This document shows, piece by piece, positions 25,372-35,158 of a stretch of 64,000 bases of DNA (within the stretch, counting starts at the first letter, position 1; every line of letters starts with the position of its first letter). The DNA comes from Paenibacillus profundus (GTDB lineage: Bacteria > Bacillota > Bacilli > Paenibacillales > Paenibacillaceae): NCBI RefSeq assembly GCF_021369635.1, contig NZ_JAJNBZ010000019.1, positions 1-64,000 of the forward strand, read 5' to 3'. The translations under genes and the position numbers were made by a program. Below the pieces are notes generated by a model. It saw nothing but the letters and a program-made list of their open reading frames with translations, did not search any database and had not been told where the DNA came from.

Positions 25372-25618
25372 GTGTTCAAAAAGTCCGCTTTTGATCACGA
25401 AGTCAACCAGGAAGTAACTCGGCATCGAATCTTGCATTCACTCTCGAACAGCGTATGCTTTCGAAGTATGTTTCCTGCGGAAACATTTCAGCTGCTCATG
25501 TAGTCTTGCCTACACTGCGCTGCTCCTTACAAGTTTTGCAAAGCAAAACTCGCTTCGGAAGCATACGCTTCGAGTTCCTGCAACCTTCTCGGTGCTGAAA
25601 ACCAACCTTTTTGAACAC
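25372..25618. mobile_element. MITE-like element with terminal inverted repeats
   Basis: A 247-base element bounded by GTGTTCAAAAAG (25372) and its exact complement CTTTTTGAACAC (25607). Inside, GCGTATGCTTTCGAAG is nearly complementary to CTTCGGAAGCATACGC, so its RNA would fold into long hairpins. TATAAG is repeated at both flanks (25363 and 25623), a possible target duplication. No transposase frame is present. A fragment with the same end sequence occurs at about 45562. Confidence 0.7.
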
Positions 25619-25669
25619 GCATTATAAGATATATTTACTACTTACTTTCACTTACTGGGAGGGTCGCAC

Positions 25670-27301
25670 GTGAAAAGAAAACAGAAAATCAGTTTGGTCG
25701 TGGCGCTCATCATTAGCCTCGTTGCCGCCACTGCATGCGGGAAGCAAGAGGAGGCACAGAAGCCAGAGGGAGTACCAGCCACCGAGGCGAATGCCGTCTT
25801 GGAAGTTTCAACGGTTCGTGCCAGTGATCCGTATCTGAAGTTTGATGAAGGAGAAGACTTTGACAACAACTCGGTGTACGACGCATACGAGAAAGACACC
25901 GGGGTGAGAATTACGAACAAATGGATAGCCGACGGCAGCCAGTTCCCAGAAAAGCTGAAGATGGCGATAGCTTCCAATGATATCCCTGACTTTTTCCCGG
26001 TTGAAGCCGCTCAACTGCAGCAGCTGATCGAAGCAGATATGATTATGGATTTGACAAGTGTGTATGAAGAGTTCGCCACGCCTGAAACGAAAAAGTTCAT
26101 GAAAATGGACGGCGGTCTGCAGATGAAGTCTGCTACGTTCGATGACAAGCTGATGGCGATTCCACAGACGGGGAATCCTTATACCGGACAGTTCGTGTGG
26201 GTGCGCACCGACTGGCTGAAGCAGCTCAACCTGCCTGAACCGAACACGATGCAAGATTTAATGACAATTATGGAAGCGTTCGCAACGAAGGACCCCGGCG
26301 GAACGGGCAAGTCGTACGGCTTGGCATTGAATAAAACATTTAACGACGGCGCAACCGGCCTTGTCGGCTTCTTGAACGGCTACCATGCTTACTTGGAACA
26401 GTGGATTGACGATGGTACAGGTCAAATCGTGAGCGGAGACATTCAACCGCAAATGAAGGATGCATTGAAGGCATTGCAGGATATGTTCAAGAAAGGACTG
26501 ATTGATCCTGAATTTGCTGTCAAGGATACGCAGAAGGCATCCGAATTGATCTTCGGTGACAGCATTGGCGTACTATACGGTGCCGAATGGACACCGGCCC
26601 ATCTCGTCCAAGGGGCGGTAAAGGACGGAAAGGCCGTTCAGGAATGGGGCGTATATCGGCTGCCATCAGCTGACGACAAGCCAGCAAAGTCACAGATCGG
26701 ATTGGGTGCCATCAATTACTATGTCGTGTCCAAAAAAGCCAAGCATCCAGAGGCTGTTATCAAGCTGCTGAATCATTGGATCGTGGTCGACAACAACCAG
26801 ACGGAAGAAAATAAAGTGTACGAATTTGGTAAAGATCGGGTGGAGAAGTCTAGCAACTACTGGCTGCTTAACCCGCTGACGCCACACAACCAGACGAATG
26901 ACAACGGTGAAGTATTGCCGAAGGCGATTCAGAACAAGGACGCCAGCATTTTGACGACGAAGGAACACAGAACCCGGTATGGCCGAGCTATGAAATATGT
27001 GGAGGGCGATATTTCCATGTGGTGGGAATATTTGATTTCCGGCCCGAACGGATCGCTGTCACTCGTTCCGAAGATGAAGCAGGACAATCTATTCGAACAG
27101 ACCAAGTTCTATGGCGCGCCGACGCCGACAATGGTTGAAAAAGGCGCGATTTTGAACAAGAAACGTGACGAAGTGTTCGTCAAAATCATTATGAATCAAG
27201 TTCCAATTGAGCAATTCGATCAATTTGTCGCCGATTGGAAGAAGCTCGGTGGAGATCAGATTACTGCGGAAGTGAACGAATGGTACGCCAAAAATAAATA
27301 A
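25670..27301 (+). CDS. Sugar ABC transporter binding lipoprotein (LplA-like)
   Basis: A 543-residue extracellular solute-binding protein. The signal peptide ends with AATAC, with lipidated Cys23, so it is anchored outside the membrane. The long form, with LPEPNTMQDLMTIMEAF, then NKTFNDGATGLVGFLNGY and WEYLISGPNGSLSLVPK, matches LplA/YesO-type family 1 binding proteins for oligosaccharides. The GTG start follows GGGAGG. The two permeases and a YesM/YesN pair follow on the same strand. No hydrolase or ATPase is in this cluster, so the sugar cannot be named. Confidence 0.9.
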   Translation: MKRKQKISLVVALIISLVAATACGKQEEAQKPEGVPATEANAVLEVSTVRASDPYLKFDEGEDFDNNSVYDAYEKDTGVRITNKWIADGSQFPEKLKMAIASNDIPDFFPVEAAQLQQLIEADMIMDLTSVYEEFATPETKKFMKMDGGLQMKSATFDDKLMAIPQTGNPYTGQFVWVRTDWLKQLNLPEPNTMQDLMTIMEAFATKDPGGTGKSYGLALNKTFNDGATGLVGFLNGYHAYLEQWIDDGTGQIVSGDIQPQMKDALKALQDMFKKGLIDPEFAVKDTQKASELIFGDSIGVLYGAEWTPAHLVQGAVKDGKAVQEWGVYRLPSADDKPAKSQIGLGAINYYVVSKKAKHPEAVIKLLNHWIVVDNNQTEENKVYEFGKDRVEKSSNYWLLNPLTPHNQTNDNGEVLPKAIQNKDASILTTKEHRTRYGRAMKYVEGDISMWWEYLISGPNGSLSLVPKMKQDNLFEQTKFYGAPTPTMVEKGAILNKKRDEVFVKIIMNQVPIEQFDQFVADWKKLGGDQITAEVNEWYAKNK

Positions 27302-27396
27302 TTGCATCGATGGATAGATGACATCTCGTTCCTTAGGGGAATCGGAACGCGTTCGGTTCCCCTTTTTCCTATTTTGATTTCAAGCAGGTGGTGCGT

Positions 27397-28302
27397 ATGA
27401 ATACAATAAAACGCATGTGGAAGACCGAGTGGCCGCTTCATGTCATGCTCCTTCCCGGATTGGTCTTCATTCTCATATTCAGTTATATTCCAATGGCTGG
27501 CATTATCATGGCTTTTCAGAAGTTCATCCCGAGTAAAGGGTTGTTTGGATCGCCGTTTGTCGGGTGGAAAAACTTTCAGTTTGTGATTGATTATCCCGAT
27601 ATCGGCCAAATCTTTTTCAACACCGTCTTCATTGCCGTTATGAAAATTGCAGCCGGACTCATCGTGCCGATTACGATCGCGATCTTGTTAAATGAACTAG
27701 GCAAAGAATGGATCAAACGGACCTTCCAAACGCTGGTCTATTTGCCGCATTTCTTATCCTGGGTGCTGCTGAGCGGGATCTTGATCGACATCTTATCGCC
27801 TTCTTCAGGCATCTTCAATCAACTCCTTGGCGTATTCGGCATCGATCCGATTTTTTTCCTGGGCGATAATAAGTGGTTTCCTTACGTGATGGTCATTTCA
27901 GATGTATGGAAGGAATTCGGATTCGGAACGATCGTGTACTTGGCTGCGCTCACCGGGATTAACCCATCGCTTTACGAAGCTGCAGAGATCGACGGAGCCG
28001 GGCGCTGGAAGCAGACGCTCTACGTGACCTTGCCGGGAATGATGCCGATTATCGTGTTGATGTTAACCTTGAACATCGGCAATGTGTTGAATGCGGGCTT
28101 CGATCAAATCTTCAATTTATACAGCCCGCAAGTGTATGAAAGCGCAGATATTATTGACACGTTCGTCTATCGCATGGGGATCCAGCAATCGCAATTCGGA
28201 TTTGCAACCGCGGTGGGTCTGTTAAAGTCAATCGTCTCCTTTATTATGATTTCCGTGTCTTATATGTTGGCTTATCGTTTCGCGAACTATCGTATTTTCT
28301 AG
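27397..28302 (+). CDS. Sugar ABC permease (LplB-like)
   Basis: A 301-residue polytopic permease of the MalF-like CUT1 class. About six helices are seen (LLPGLVFILIFSYIPMAGI at the start). The coupling-loop signature is EAAEIDGAGRWKQTLYVTLP, about residues 195-215. It forms the membrane channel with the next protein. CAGGTGG precedes ATG 27397; the longer frame would begin at a GTG inside that ribosome site. It follows the binding-protein gene by 95 bases. Confidence 0.92.
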   Translation: MNTIKRMWKTEWPLHVMLLPGLVFILIFSYIPMAGIIMAFQKFIPSKGLFGSPFVGWKNFQFVIDYPDIGQIFFNTVFIAVMKIAAGLIVPITIAILLNELGKEWIKRTFQTLVYLPHFLSWVLLSGILIDILSPSSGIFNQLLGVFGIDPIFFLGDNKWFPYVMVISDVWKEFGFGTIVYLAALTGINPSLYEAAEIDGAGRWKQTLYVTLPGMMPIIVLMLTLNIGNVLNAGFDQIFNLYSPQVYESADIIDTFVYRMGIQQSQFGFATAVGLLKSIVSFIMISVSYMLAYRFANYRIF

Positions 28303-28322
28303 CAAAGGAGCTTGGCGTACTT

Positions 28323-29201
28323 ATGAAAAAGACACTGGGCCGGCGACTGTTTATTGGCTGCAATTTTCTGTTGCTTGCGGCGATCTCGTTTATGTGCTTG
28401 ATGCCCATCATCCATATTTTGGCCATCTCGTTCAGCTCCGGCGCGTCGGCCTCGGCTGGCAAAGTGACATTATGGCCTGTCGAGTTCACCACGGCCGCTT
28501 ATGAGAATGTATTCGGCAAGCCTGAATATTTGCAGGCCTTCTGGATTTCGATCCAGCGTGTCGTGCTCGGGACAGCCGCCAGCATGTTTCTAACGATACT
28601 AACGGCATATCCATTATCGAAAGACACGAGGCAATTTCGCCTGCGTACCGTTTACGTATGGATATTTGTATTCACGATTTTGTTTAACGGCGGTCTCATT
28701 CCTTGGTATATGACGATTAAGACGCTCGGTCTGATCGATTCGATATGGGCATTAGTGCTTCCGAGTGCGGTGCAGGTGTTCAATATTATTTTGCTGCTTA
28801 ATTTTTACCGCAATTTGCCGAAGGAACTGGACGAATCGTCAAGGATGGACGGCGCCGGACACTTCACGACATTATGGAAAATATATGTGCCATTGTCTCT
28901 GCCAGCGCTTGCGACAACCGGTCTCTTCACGATGGTCGGGCATTGGAACAGCTGGTTCGACGGGATGATCCTGATGAATCATCCTGATAAATACCCGCTG
29001 CAAACGTTTTTACAGACGATTATTATTAACCTGGACTTCCGATTTCTGAAATCGCAAGACGCAGAGTTAATGATTCAACTGTCCGATCGGACCAGCAAAG
29101 CAGCGCAAATATTTGTCGCCGCCTTTCCAATCCTGATCGTCTATCCGTTTCTGCAACGATTTTTCATTAAAGGAATTGTGATGGGAAGCGTCAAAGAATA
29201 A
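28323..29201 (+). CDS. Sugar ABC permease (LplC-like)
   Basis: A 292-residue permease, partner of the one before it, 20 bases downstream. It carries the CUT1 coupling loop SSRMDGAGHFTTLWKIYVPL (about 176-195) and about six membrane helices. Binding protein, LplB-like and LplC-like subunits together make an importer lacking its ATPase, which in Firmicutes is usually supplied by a shared MsmK-type protein; that is inferred. AAAGGAG lies 12 bases before the ATG. Confidence 0.92.
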   Translation: MKKTLGRRLFIGCNFLLLAAISFMCLMPIIHILAISFSSGASASAGKVTLWPVEFTTAAYENVFGKPEYLQAFWISIQRVVLGTAASMFLTILTAYPLSKDTRQFRLRTVYVWIFVFTILFNGGLIPWYMTIKTLGLIDSIWALVLPSAVQVFNIILLLNFYRNLPKELDESSRMDGAGHFTTLWKIYVPLSLPALATTGLFTMVGHWNSWFDGMILMNHPDKYPLQTFLQTIIINLDFRFLKSQDAELMIQLSDRTSKAAQIFVAAFPILIVYPFLQRFFIKGIVMGSVKE

Positions 29202-29232
29202 TAGTTTAAAGTTATCTACTTAGGGAGATCAG

Positions 29233-30966
29233 ATGATGAAGCTATTATTTCGCTTGAAAGACTCCTCGATTTTTATGAAAATCATGGCGGCGTTCATGAC
29301 GGTGCTGCTTCCGCTCATTATGATCACGTGGCTCATCAATCACAAGGGAGCGGAAAGCATTCAGACGGAAATATCGCGGTCGACCATGAACACGACCCGG
29401 TTCTATCTCGATTCGCTCGAGAAGGAGGCGGATCGGATCATGCGATATTTGCCCAACTATGTTATGGACAGAGATTTGCTGGAACTAGCGGCGACGGGCA
29501 GAGATATGACCGATTACGAACGAGCGCAGAAAATAACGGCCATTCAGCAGCGGCTTGATCTAATGAAAAATTCGAGTCCGTTCATAAGGGAAGCGAAAGC
29601 TTACATTCCGCTGCTTGAACGAACCATTCTCAGTCTGCAATACGAAACGGCAATTGATCAGCAGGAATATAAGGCCATGCAGCTTAGCGCCAAGCATTAC
29701 GATGAACCGTTCATCTATTGGCGGAATCGCTTGTTCATCAGCATGCAGTATCCAGCGAATTCCTTCAAGGAGCCGCTGTATGCCGTTAGTGTGGAGCTGT
29801 CCATTCGCGAAATAAAGGAGGCGCTTGACCAAATTGCCGGCTCGCTGGGCGGAGCAAGCGTGCTTTTGAATTTGGATCGCGACTGGGACATTCAGAGCAA
29901 TGGCAATTCGGAATTGATGGAGCAGATCAAGGCTTTTGCGCAGGAGAAGCGGCGCGGAGGAATGGAAGAAGGCTACGAAATGGTGCGATATGGCAGCGAG
30001 AGCTATTTGACCGTGTATAAGTATTCTCCGTTATGGAATTCGTACTCGATCACGTGCATTCCGGAATCCACCATTTTGGGGCCGCTTCAGACGTATCGGC
30101 AATGGTTTTGGTGGGCATGCGCCCTCGCGATCTGCGTTGGGCTGTTCTTCTCGTATTCGCTGTTCAAGCTCATCTATCGTCCATTAATGCGACTGATCCA
30201 TTCGTTTAAGCGGGTGCAGCGGTTCAATCTGCAGCCGATCCCGAACGATCGCGGACATGACGAGTTCGGTTATCTATATCAAGCCTTTAATGATACAATT
30301 CAATCATTGAAGACGTTGATCGAGCAAAATTATGAACAACAAATTCGCAACCAAAGGTCAGAGTTGAAACGGCTGCAAGCCCAAATCAATCCTCACTTTT
30401 TATACAACTGCTTCTTTGTGCTGTGCCGGTTAATCAAGTCTGAGCATAAGGAGAAGGCCTATCAATTTTGCTTGTACATCGGCGAATATTTTCAATTTAT
30501 TACACGGAACGATGAAGACGAGATACCGCTTGAGCTGGAAGTGAAGCATTCCCGCACGTATGTGGATATGCAGTCGATCTGCTACGGAGATCGCATCCGC
30601 GTCTGGTTCGACGTAGAGACACCGCACATCTTCGTTCCACGTCTCATTCTGCAGCCCATTATCGAGAATGCCTATAAGCATGCACTCGGCAACTTGTTGG
30701 CAACCGGCGAATTGTGGGTGCACAGTGAGCAGAAGGCGGAAGGGATTGCAATCTGCGTAGAGGACAACGGCAACAGCATGAGCGATGAAGAGCTGGAGCG
30801 GTTGTTGAATCGATTCAGACATTCCGCGGAATGTATCGACGAAACGACGGGACTTATTAATGTGCATCGGCGGATTCAGCTCCGTTATGGCGCAGATTAC
30901 GGAATTGAGGTATCTCGCTCCGAGCTTGGCGGACTCAGAGTGCATATCTATCTCGGCATGAAGTAA
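29233..30966 (+). CDS. YesM-like sensor histidine kinase
   Basis: A 577-residue membrane kinase. A helix at about 17-37 and another at about 287-310 bracket a large extracellular sensor. A HAMP linker follows, then a His_kinase domain with QINPHFLYNCF (phosphorylated His388) and an HATPase domain ending in a glycine-rich ATP lid. The kinase phosphorylates the response regulator encoded 13 bases downstream. It lies directly after the sugar importer and very probably senses the same sugar, through the binding protein or directly. TAGGGAG lies 6 bases before the ATG. Confidence 0.9.
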   Translation: MMKLLFRLKDSSIFMKIMAAFMTVLLPLIMITWLINHKGAESIQTEISRSTMNTTRFYLDSLEKEADRIMRYLPNYVMDRDLLELAATGRDMTDYERAQKITAIQQRLDLMKNSSPFIREAKAYIPLLERTILSLQYETAIDQQEYKAMQLSAKHYDEPFIYWRNRLFISMQYPANSFKEPLYAVSVELSIREIKEALDQIAGSLGGASVLLNLDRDWDIQSNGNSELMEQIKAFAQEKRRGGMEEGYEMVRYGSESYLTVYKYSPLWNSYSITCIPESTILGPLQTYRQWFWWACALAICVGLFFSYSLFKLIYRPLMRLIHSFKRVQRFNLQPIPNDRGHDEFGYLYQAFNDTIQSLKTLIEQNYEQQIRNQRSELKRLQAQINPHFLYNCFFVLCRLIKSEHKEKAYQFCLYIGEYFQFITRNDEDEIPLELEVKHSRTYVDMQSICYGDRIRVWFDVETPHIFVPRLILQPIIENAYKHALGNLLATGELWVHSEQKAEGIAICVEDNGNSMSDEELERLLNRFRHSAECIDETTGLINVHRRIQLRYGADYGIEVSRSELGGLRVHIYLGMK

Positions 30967-30979
30967 AGGAGGAACCTGC

Positions 30980-32707
30980 ATGTATCGGCTGCTCATCGTC
31001 GACGATCTGCCTATTATTGTAGATGGCCTGCTTGAACTGTTCGAACAGACGGAACGTTTGGAACTCGATATTATGAAAGCGTATTCTGGCGAAGAGGCTT
31101 TGGATGTGTTGCAGAATTACCGCGTCGATATCGTCATTTCAGACATCAAGATGCCGGGACTGGAAGGGATTGAATTATTGCAAGAAATCAAATCCCAATG
31201 GCCGGCCTGCAAAGTCATCTTTCTGACCGGGTACAACGATTTCCATTATATTCAGAGCGCCATCACCTGCGGCGGGTTCGATTACATCTTGAAGGTGGAG
31301 AGCGACGATAAGATCATTCGCTCTGTCGAACGGGCGATCGCGTTGCTGGAGGAAGAAGGCGACCAGCGCCAAATGGTAGAGCGGGCCAACAACCGTATGC
31401 GGCAGGCGCTGCCTTTGCTGCAGAAGGAGTACGCTTGGGAGCTTCTGCAAGGAAAGCAGGAGACGGCAAGCGAGTTGGCACGGCATTTGCGGGAATTCGA
31501 TATTCCTCTGCAGGCGGATCTGCCGGTGCTGCTGTTGCTCGGGCGAGTGGATGCATGGAAAGACACGTTCACGACGCCGGACAAGGCGCTGCTTATTTAC
31601 GGGGTGCAAAATATAACCGAGGAATATGTAGCACCATATGTGCGCTGTTATTCATGTGTATACGACACGTCCAAAATCGTCTGGCTCATCCAACCGCGGG
31701 AGCTCGCGCTGGCAAGCCTTGCTTCGGAGCCATCTGCATCCTGCGAGATGCAAGCGTCAGGCGTATCCGATTCTGCTGCATGGAGAAACATGTACTCGTG
31801 CTTAAGCGACACGCTGGAGACGGTTCAGCGGACTTGCAAGCAGCTGCTGCAAGTGTCTGTTTCATTCGCTATGAGCAGCGGACCGACAGAGTGGCACACC
31901 GTCTCCGACCGCTTCCATATGCTGAAGTATTGTTTCGTATATGGCCTTGGCTTGTCCAGCGAGGTCATTCTGACTGACTCTGACATCTTGAAGCAGCAAG
32001 AGAGCGAGACAGGAGGGACAACGAACGATTTTTTTCGCCATACCCGCATTCAGCTGCTCGTGAAATGCCTGGAGAACAACCATCGGGAGGAATATTACAA
32101 GCTGTATCTCCATCTGACGAAAATATGGAGTGACGATACGTACGCCTATGAACGAAAAATGGAGTTGTATCATTCCATGGCGGCCACTTTTTTGTCGTTC
32201 TTGAGCCAAAATGAAGCGTTCAAGCAGAAGGTAATCACTGTCCTCGACTTGGCTCCATTATACCAGAGGGACGATTCGGTATCTTGGCTGAATTTGAAGC
32301 AGTATTTTTTGAAAATGGCCGATTGCTTGTTTGAACGACAGGCTGCACAAGGGGAGCAGATACCGGTTGAATTAGTCAAAAAAGTACACCGGTATATCGA
32401 AGATAACGTAGCGACCGATATATCGCTGTGTGCCATCGCAGATTATGTCGGGTTGAATCCATCTTATTTTTCCAGACTATACAAGCAGATGACCGGGATT
32501 GGGCTATCCGACTATATTAACGACTATCGCAACTTGCAAGCGAAAAAATGGCTGCTGAACAGCTCCATGAAGGTCAATGAAATCGCAGTTGCGCTTGGCT
32601 ATAATTCTGCATTGGCCTTTATCCGGTTTTTCAAGAAGCAAAATCAATCGACACCGCAAGAATATCGGATGCAGCGCCAATACAAGGAAGTCAACAACGG
32701 TATATGA
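30980..32707 (+). CDS. YesN-like response regulator with AraC output domain
   Basis: A 575-residue regulator. The receiver domain is about 1-122: LLIVDD at the N-terminus, phosphoacceptor Asp55 in IVISDIKMPG. A long middle region of unknown fold follows. The C-terminal AraC domain is about 475-570 (IADYVGLNPSYFSRLYKQMT; IAVALGYNSALAFIRFFKKQ). It is phosphorylated by the kinase upstream and would activate the sugar importer genes. AAAGGAGGA gives a strong ribosome site. Confidence 0.92.
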   Translation: MYRLLIVDDLPIIVDGLLELFEQTERLELDIMKAYSGEEALDVLQNYRVDIVISDIKMPGLEGIELLQEIKSQWPACKVIFLTGYNDFHYIQSAITCGGFDYILKVESDDKIIRSVERAIALLEEEGDQRQMVERANNRMRQALPLLQKEYAWELLQGKQETASELARHLREFDIPLQADLPVLLLLGRVDAWKDTFTTPDKALLIYGVQNITEEYVAPYVRCYSCVYDTSKIVWLIQPRELALASLASEPSASCEMQASGVSDSAAWRNMYSCLSDTLETVQRTCKQLLQVSVSFAMSSGPTEWHTVSDRFHMLKYCFVYGLGLSSEVILTDSDILKQQESETGGTTNDFFRHTRIQLLVKCLENNHREEYYKLYLHLTKIWSDDTYAYERKMELYHSMAATFLSFLSQNEAFKQKVITVLDLAPLYQRDDSVSWLNLKQYFLKMADCLFERQAAQGEQIPVELVKKVHRYIEDNVATDISLCAIADYVGLNPSYFSRLYKQMTGIGLSDYINDYRNLQAKKWLLNSSMKVNEIAVALGYNSALAFIRFFKKQNQSTPQEYRMQRQYKEVNNGI

Positions 32708-33135
32708 AAGTAAGGAGCAATCTATATAACGCTAAACGAAGCCGGCCCGAGCTCAAGATTTCTTATATTTTGGCTCGGGCACGGCCTCGTCACTTAAACG
32801 TTCACTTGATCTGAAAGATTATGATTCGTTTCAAACGTATTTTACAGTTTAGCTCCACTATTTTGCGGGGGCGAAGTAAGCCCCATTGGAAAATATACAG
32901 TCAAATGTATCATCGAACGCAATCGCTTATCGGAAGATAATTAGTTCAACTTATATAGATTGAAGAAAAAGGTTATTCACTTACTATTTATGGATACATC
33001 AGGGAAGATTGACAACGAGTTCCTATATTGATACAGTATGAATAACGAGGCATTTCGCTCCATACAGGGCGAGATGCCTTCGTGCATATTTGTGCCTTTT
33101 TACATTTAATGGACAACTGAGAAAGGAATGATGCA
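32708..33135. other. About 430 bases without a gene
   Basis: An 8-bp inverted repeat (GCCCGAGC with GCTCGGGC, 32745-32780) and the hairpin AGGCATTTCGC with GCGAGATGCCT (33048-33079) are visible, either of which may be a terminator. CCATTGGAAAATATACAGT at 32887 is a single arm of the CCATTGGA repeat family. No complete gene is seen. Confidence 0.5.
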
Positions 33136-33342
33136 ATGATTCAGGTGAAGGAGTTTTTAGATTTAGGTACCGCTTCAGCGGAGAAGAAGGCCAATGAATT
33201 TTTGGCTACGCTGCAAGACGACCAAGTGATCGATATTAAGTATTCGGCAGGTTATCGCTCGAATCGTGATACATCTGAGCAGAGAAGCTGCATTATGGTC
33301 ATTTATCGAACCAACGATCATACAGGCATGCATGAGCCGTAG
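33136..33342 (+). CDS. Cse60-like sporulation protein
   Basis: A 68-residue protein with the Cse60 pattern: MIQVKEFLD, then a helix KKANEFLATL, DDQVIDIKYSAG and IMVIYR at the end. Cse60 is a small sporulation protein of Bacillus under mother-cell sigma factor control; its molecular role is not established. AAAGGAATG precedes the ATG at a usable distance. It is 41 bases from the L25-like gene on the same strand. Confidence 0.75.
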   Translation: MIQVKEFLDLGTASAEKKANEFLATLQDDQVIDIKYSAGYRSNRDTSEQRSCIMVIYRTNDHTGMHEP

Positions 33343-33382
33343 TGACGGGCAAAATAATGAATACGTAGAGGAGTTAATTGAT

Positions 33383-33685
33383 ATGACACATTGTTTTAAA
33401 GCGGTAACAAGAACGAATGAGAAGCGCTCCGCCTTGCGGGAACTGCGCAACGAGGGAAGAATCCCTTGCGTTATTCTCGACAAAGGAAGCAGCACCATGA
33501 TTCATATCGACTCGAAGGAATTTACAAAATGGGTCAGAGATGGTCTTAGCAATAAGCTGGGGCTGAGCATTGACGGGGCAGGCAGCGTGTCCGTAGAAGT
33601 GAAGGCCATTCAGCGCCATCCGGTCACGAACGAAATTCTCCATGTCGATCTGCTTCCTGCAGACGGCGTGGCTGCTATTGCTTAG
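33383..33685 (+). CDS. Ribosomal protein L25 (short form, Ctc/RplY-like)
   Basis: A 100-residue protein matching the short L25 family, which binds 5S rRNA: NEKRSALRELRNEGRIPCVI at the N-terminus and QRHPVTNEILHVDLLP at the C-terminus. Firmicute Ctc usually has a second domain and about 200 residues; this is the short form. The ATG at 33383 has GAGGAG upstream. A longer frame from 33266 overlaps the Cse60 gene and lacks a ribosome site. A second, full-length copy may exist elsewhere. Confidence 0.85.
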   Translation: MTHCFKAVTRTNEKRSALRELRNEGRIPCVILDKGSSTMIHIDSKEFTKWVRDGLSNKLGLSIDGAGSVSVEVKAIQRHPVTNEILHVDLLPADGVAAIA

Positions 33686-33740
33686 AGCCAAATCATACGT
33701 ATGATAATCTGTATGGACTCATAAACCTTATCATATGGTA

Positions 33741-33778
33741 AAAAGAAGTCAGGGGAACAATGCCTCTGGCTTCTTTTT
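33741..33778. terminator. Bidirectional rho-independent terminator
   Basis: AAAAAGAAG(T)CAGGGG pairs with CCTCTGGCTTCTTTTT, ending in T's on both strands, after the L25-like gene. Confidence 0.85.
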
Positions 33779-34093
33779 GAGTTGGGGGTTCATGAAGGTA
33801 TACGGGGCCGTCTTCTGAAAGCCTGCACAGCGTATCTCTTTCTTCAAGTTCTTGGTCCATTTGGGTCGTGAGACCATATTCTGATGGAAGGGGAGAGTGA
33901 AGCAAGGCGGTCGGAGGAACAACTTGCCCATACTCCAAACGCCATTTAACCTGCTAATTCCCCAGTGATGATGGACAATTAACAAGCTTTACGAATGAAA
34001 ATTGCAAAAAAGTTTCACAAGAATGCCGAATGGCAAACCATTTTGATGTAAAATATGATATATATCATCAATAGGAAACAATCGAGGTGTAGC
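33779..34093. other. About 315 bases without a gene
   Basis: Minus-strand open frames here have no ribosome site and overlap the terminator. AT-rich sequence (TAAAATATGATATATATCATC) just before 34094 may hold the promoter of the aminopeptidase gene. Confidence 0.4.
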
Positions 34094-34840
34094 ATGATTA
34101 TTTTGAAGAGCAAACAAGAAATTATGGAAATGCAGAAGTCGGGCAAGCTTCTGGCCCAATGCCACGCAGAAATTAAAAACATGATCAAACCGGGTGTGAC
34201 CACACATGACATCGACCAATTCGTAGAAAAATTTCTCGAGCAGCATGGAGCGACACCCGAGCAGAAAGGGTATCACGGCTATCCCTTCGCGACTTGCGCT
34301 TCCGTCAATGACGTCATCTGCCATGGCTTCCCGAACAAGGAATTGTTGAAGGAAGGGGATATCGTCACGATCGACATGGTCGTCAATCTCAATGGCGCTT
34401 TGTCCGACTCGGCTTGGAGCTATCGGGTAGGGGAGGTGTCGGAAGAGGCCGATCGATTGTTGAAGGTGACGGAGCAATGCCTGCACCTGGGTATCGAGCA
34501 GGCGGTCGTAGGCAACCGGATTGGAGACATCGGCTACGCCATTCAACATCACGCCGAACCGCTCGGCTATTCAGTCGTAAGGGACTTCATCGGACATGGC
34601 ATTGGAAAAAGCATGCACGAGGAGCCGCAAGTCCCTCATTACGGCATTCGCAACCGCGGTGTAAGATTGAAGGAAGGCATGGTCATTACGATTGAACCGA
34701 TGCTGAACACAGGAGCGTATCATGTCAAGCTGGACAGCGACGGCTGGACCGCTCGAACGGCGGACGGCAGCCTGTCCGCTCAGTATGAGCATACGCTTGC
34801 CATTACGGAGGATGGTCCGCTCATTTTGACTAAGCTGTAA
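34094..34840 (+). CDS. map: Methionine aminopeptidase, type I
   Basis: A 248-residue cytoplasmic metalloprotease, full length, that removes the initiator Met from new proteins. The five metal ligands are visible: Asp94 (TIDMVV), Asp105 (LSDSAW), His168 (IGHGIG), Glu201 (ITIEPML) and Glu232 (QYEHTL). The conserved His77 lies in VICHGFP. GAGGTG precedes ATG 34094; a longer frame from 34055 has no ribosome site. It stands as a single gene, unlike the essential map in the ribosomal operon, so it is probably the second, MapB/YflG-like copy. Confidence 0.92.
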   Translation: MIILKSKQEIMEMQKSGKLLAQCHAEIKNMIKPGVTTHDIDQFVEKFLEQHGATPEQKGYHGYPFATCASVNDVICHGFPNKELLKEGDIVTIDMVVNLNGALSDSAWSYRVGEVSEEADRLLKVTEQCLHLGIEQAVVGNRIGDIGYAIQHHAEPLGYSVVRDFIGHGIGKSMHEEPQVPHYGIRNRGVRLKEGMVITIEPMLNTGAYHVKLDSDGWTARTADGSLSAQYEHTLAITEDGPLILTKL

Positions 34841-34878
34841 TCCGTATCTATCATACTGAACATGCTTAGCATGAACCG

Positions 34879-34921
34879 TGCGCTCCCTAAAACGGTGTTC
34901 CGTGGCGGGAGCGCATTTTTG
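34879..34921 (+). terminator. Rho-independent terminator
   Basis: TGCGCTCCC pairs with GGGAGCGCA, followed by five T's, after the aminopeptidase gene. Confidence 0.88.
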
Positions 34922-35158
34922 TTTTTTCATCGGATTTATCCCGTATGCCGTAGAGAGCGCGAACGATTATTCCTGCAAGCCGATCGCAGCAATTAAAATG
35001 AAGAAGGAAATCCAAAAATAAAGTAAGATAATCCAATGAATTGTGAACGGCAATAGTTATAATAGCACTATACCATTAGAAGTGTTATTAATTATGGGAT
35101 GTAGCATTCGATTTTGATTCAACCAAGAGAGAGAAGCAGATAAAGAGGTGTCTAGGAT

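Noticed and set aside
33693..33985. Minus-strand ORFs in the gap before the aminopeptidase gene
   Set aside because: They overlap the terminator, have no ribosome site and show no family pattern.
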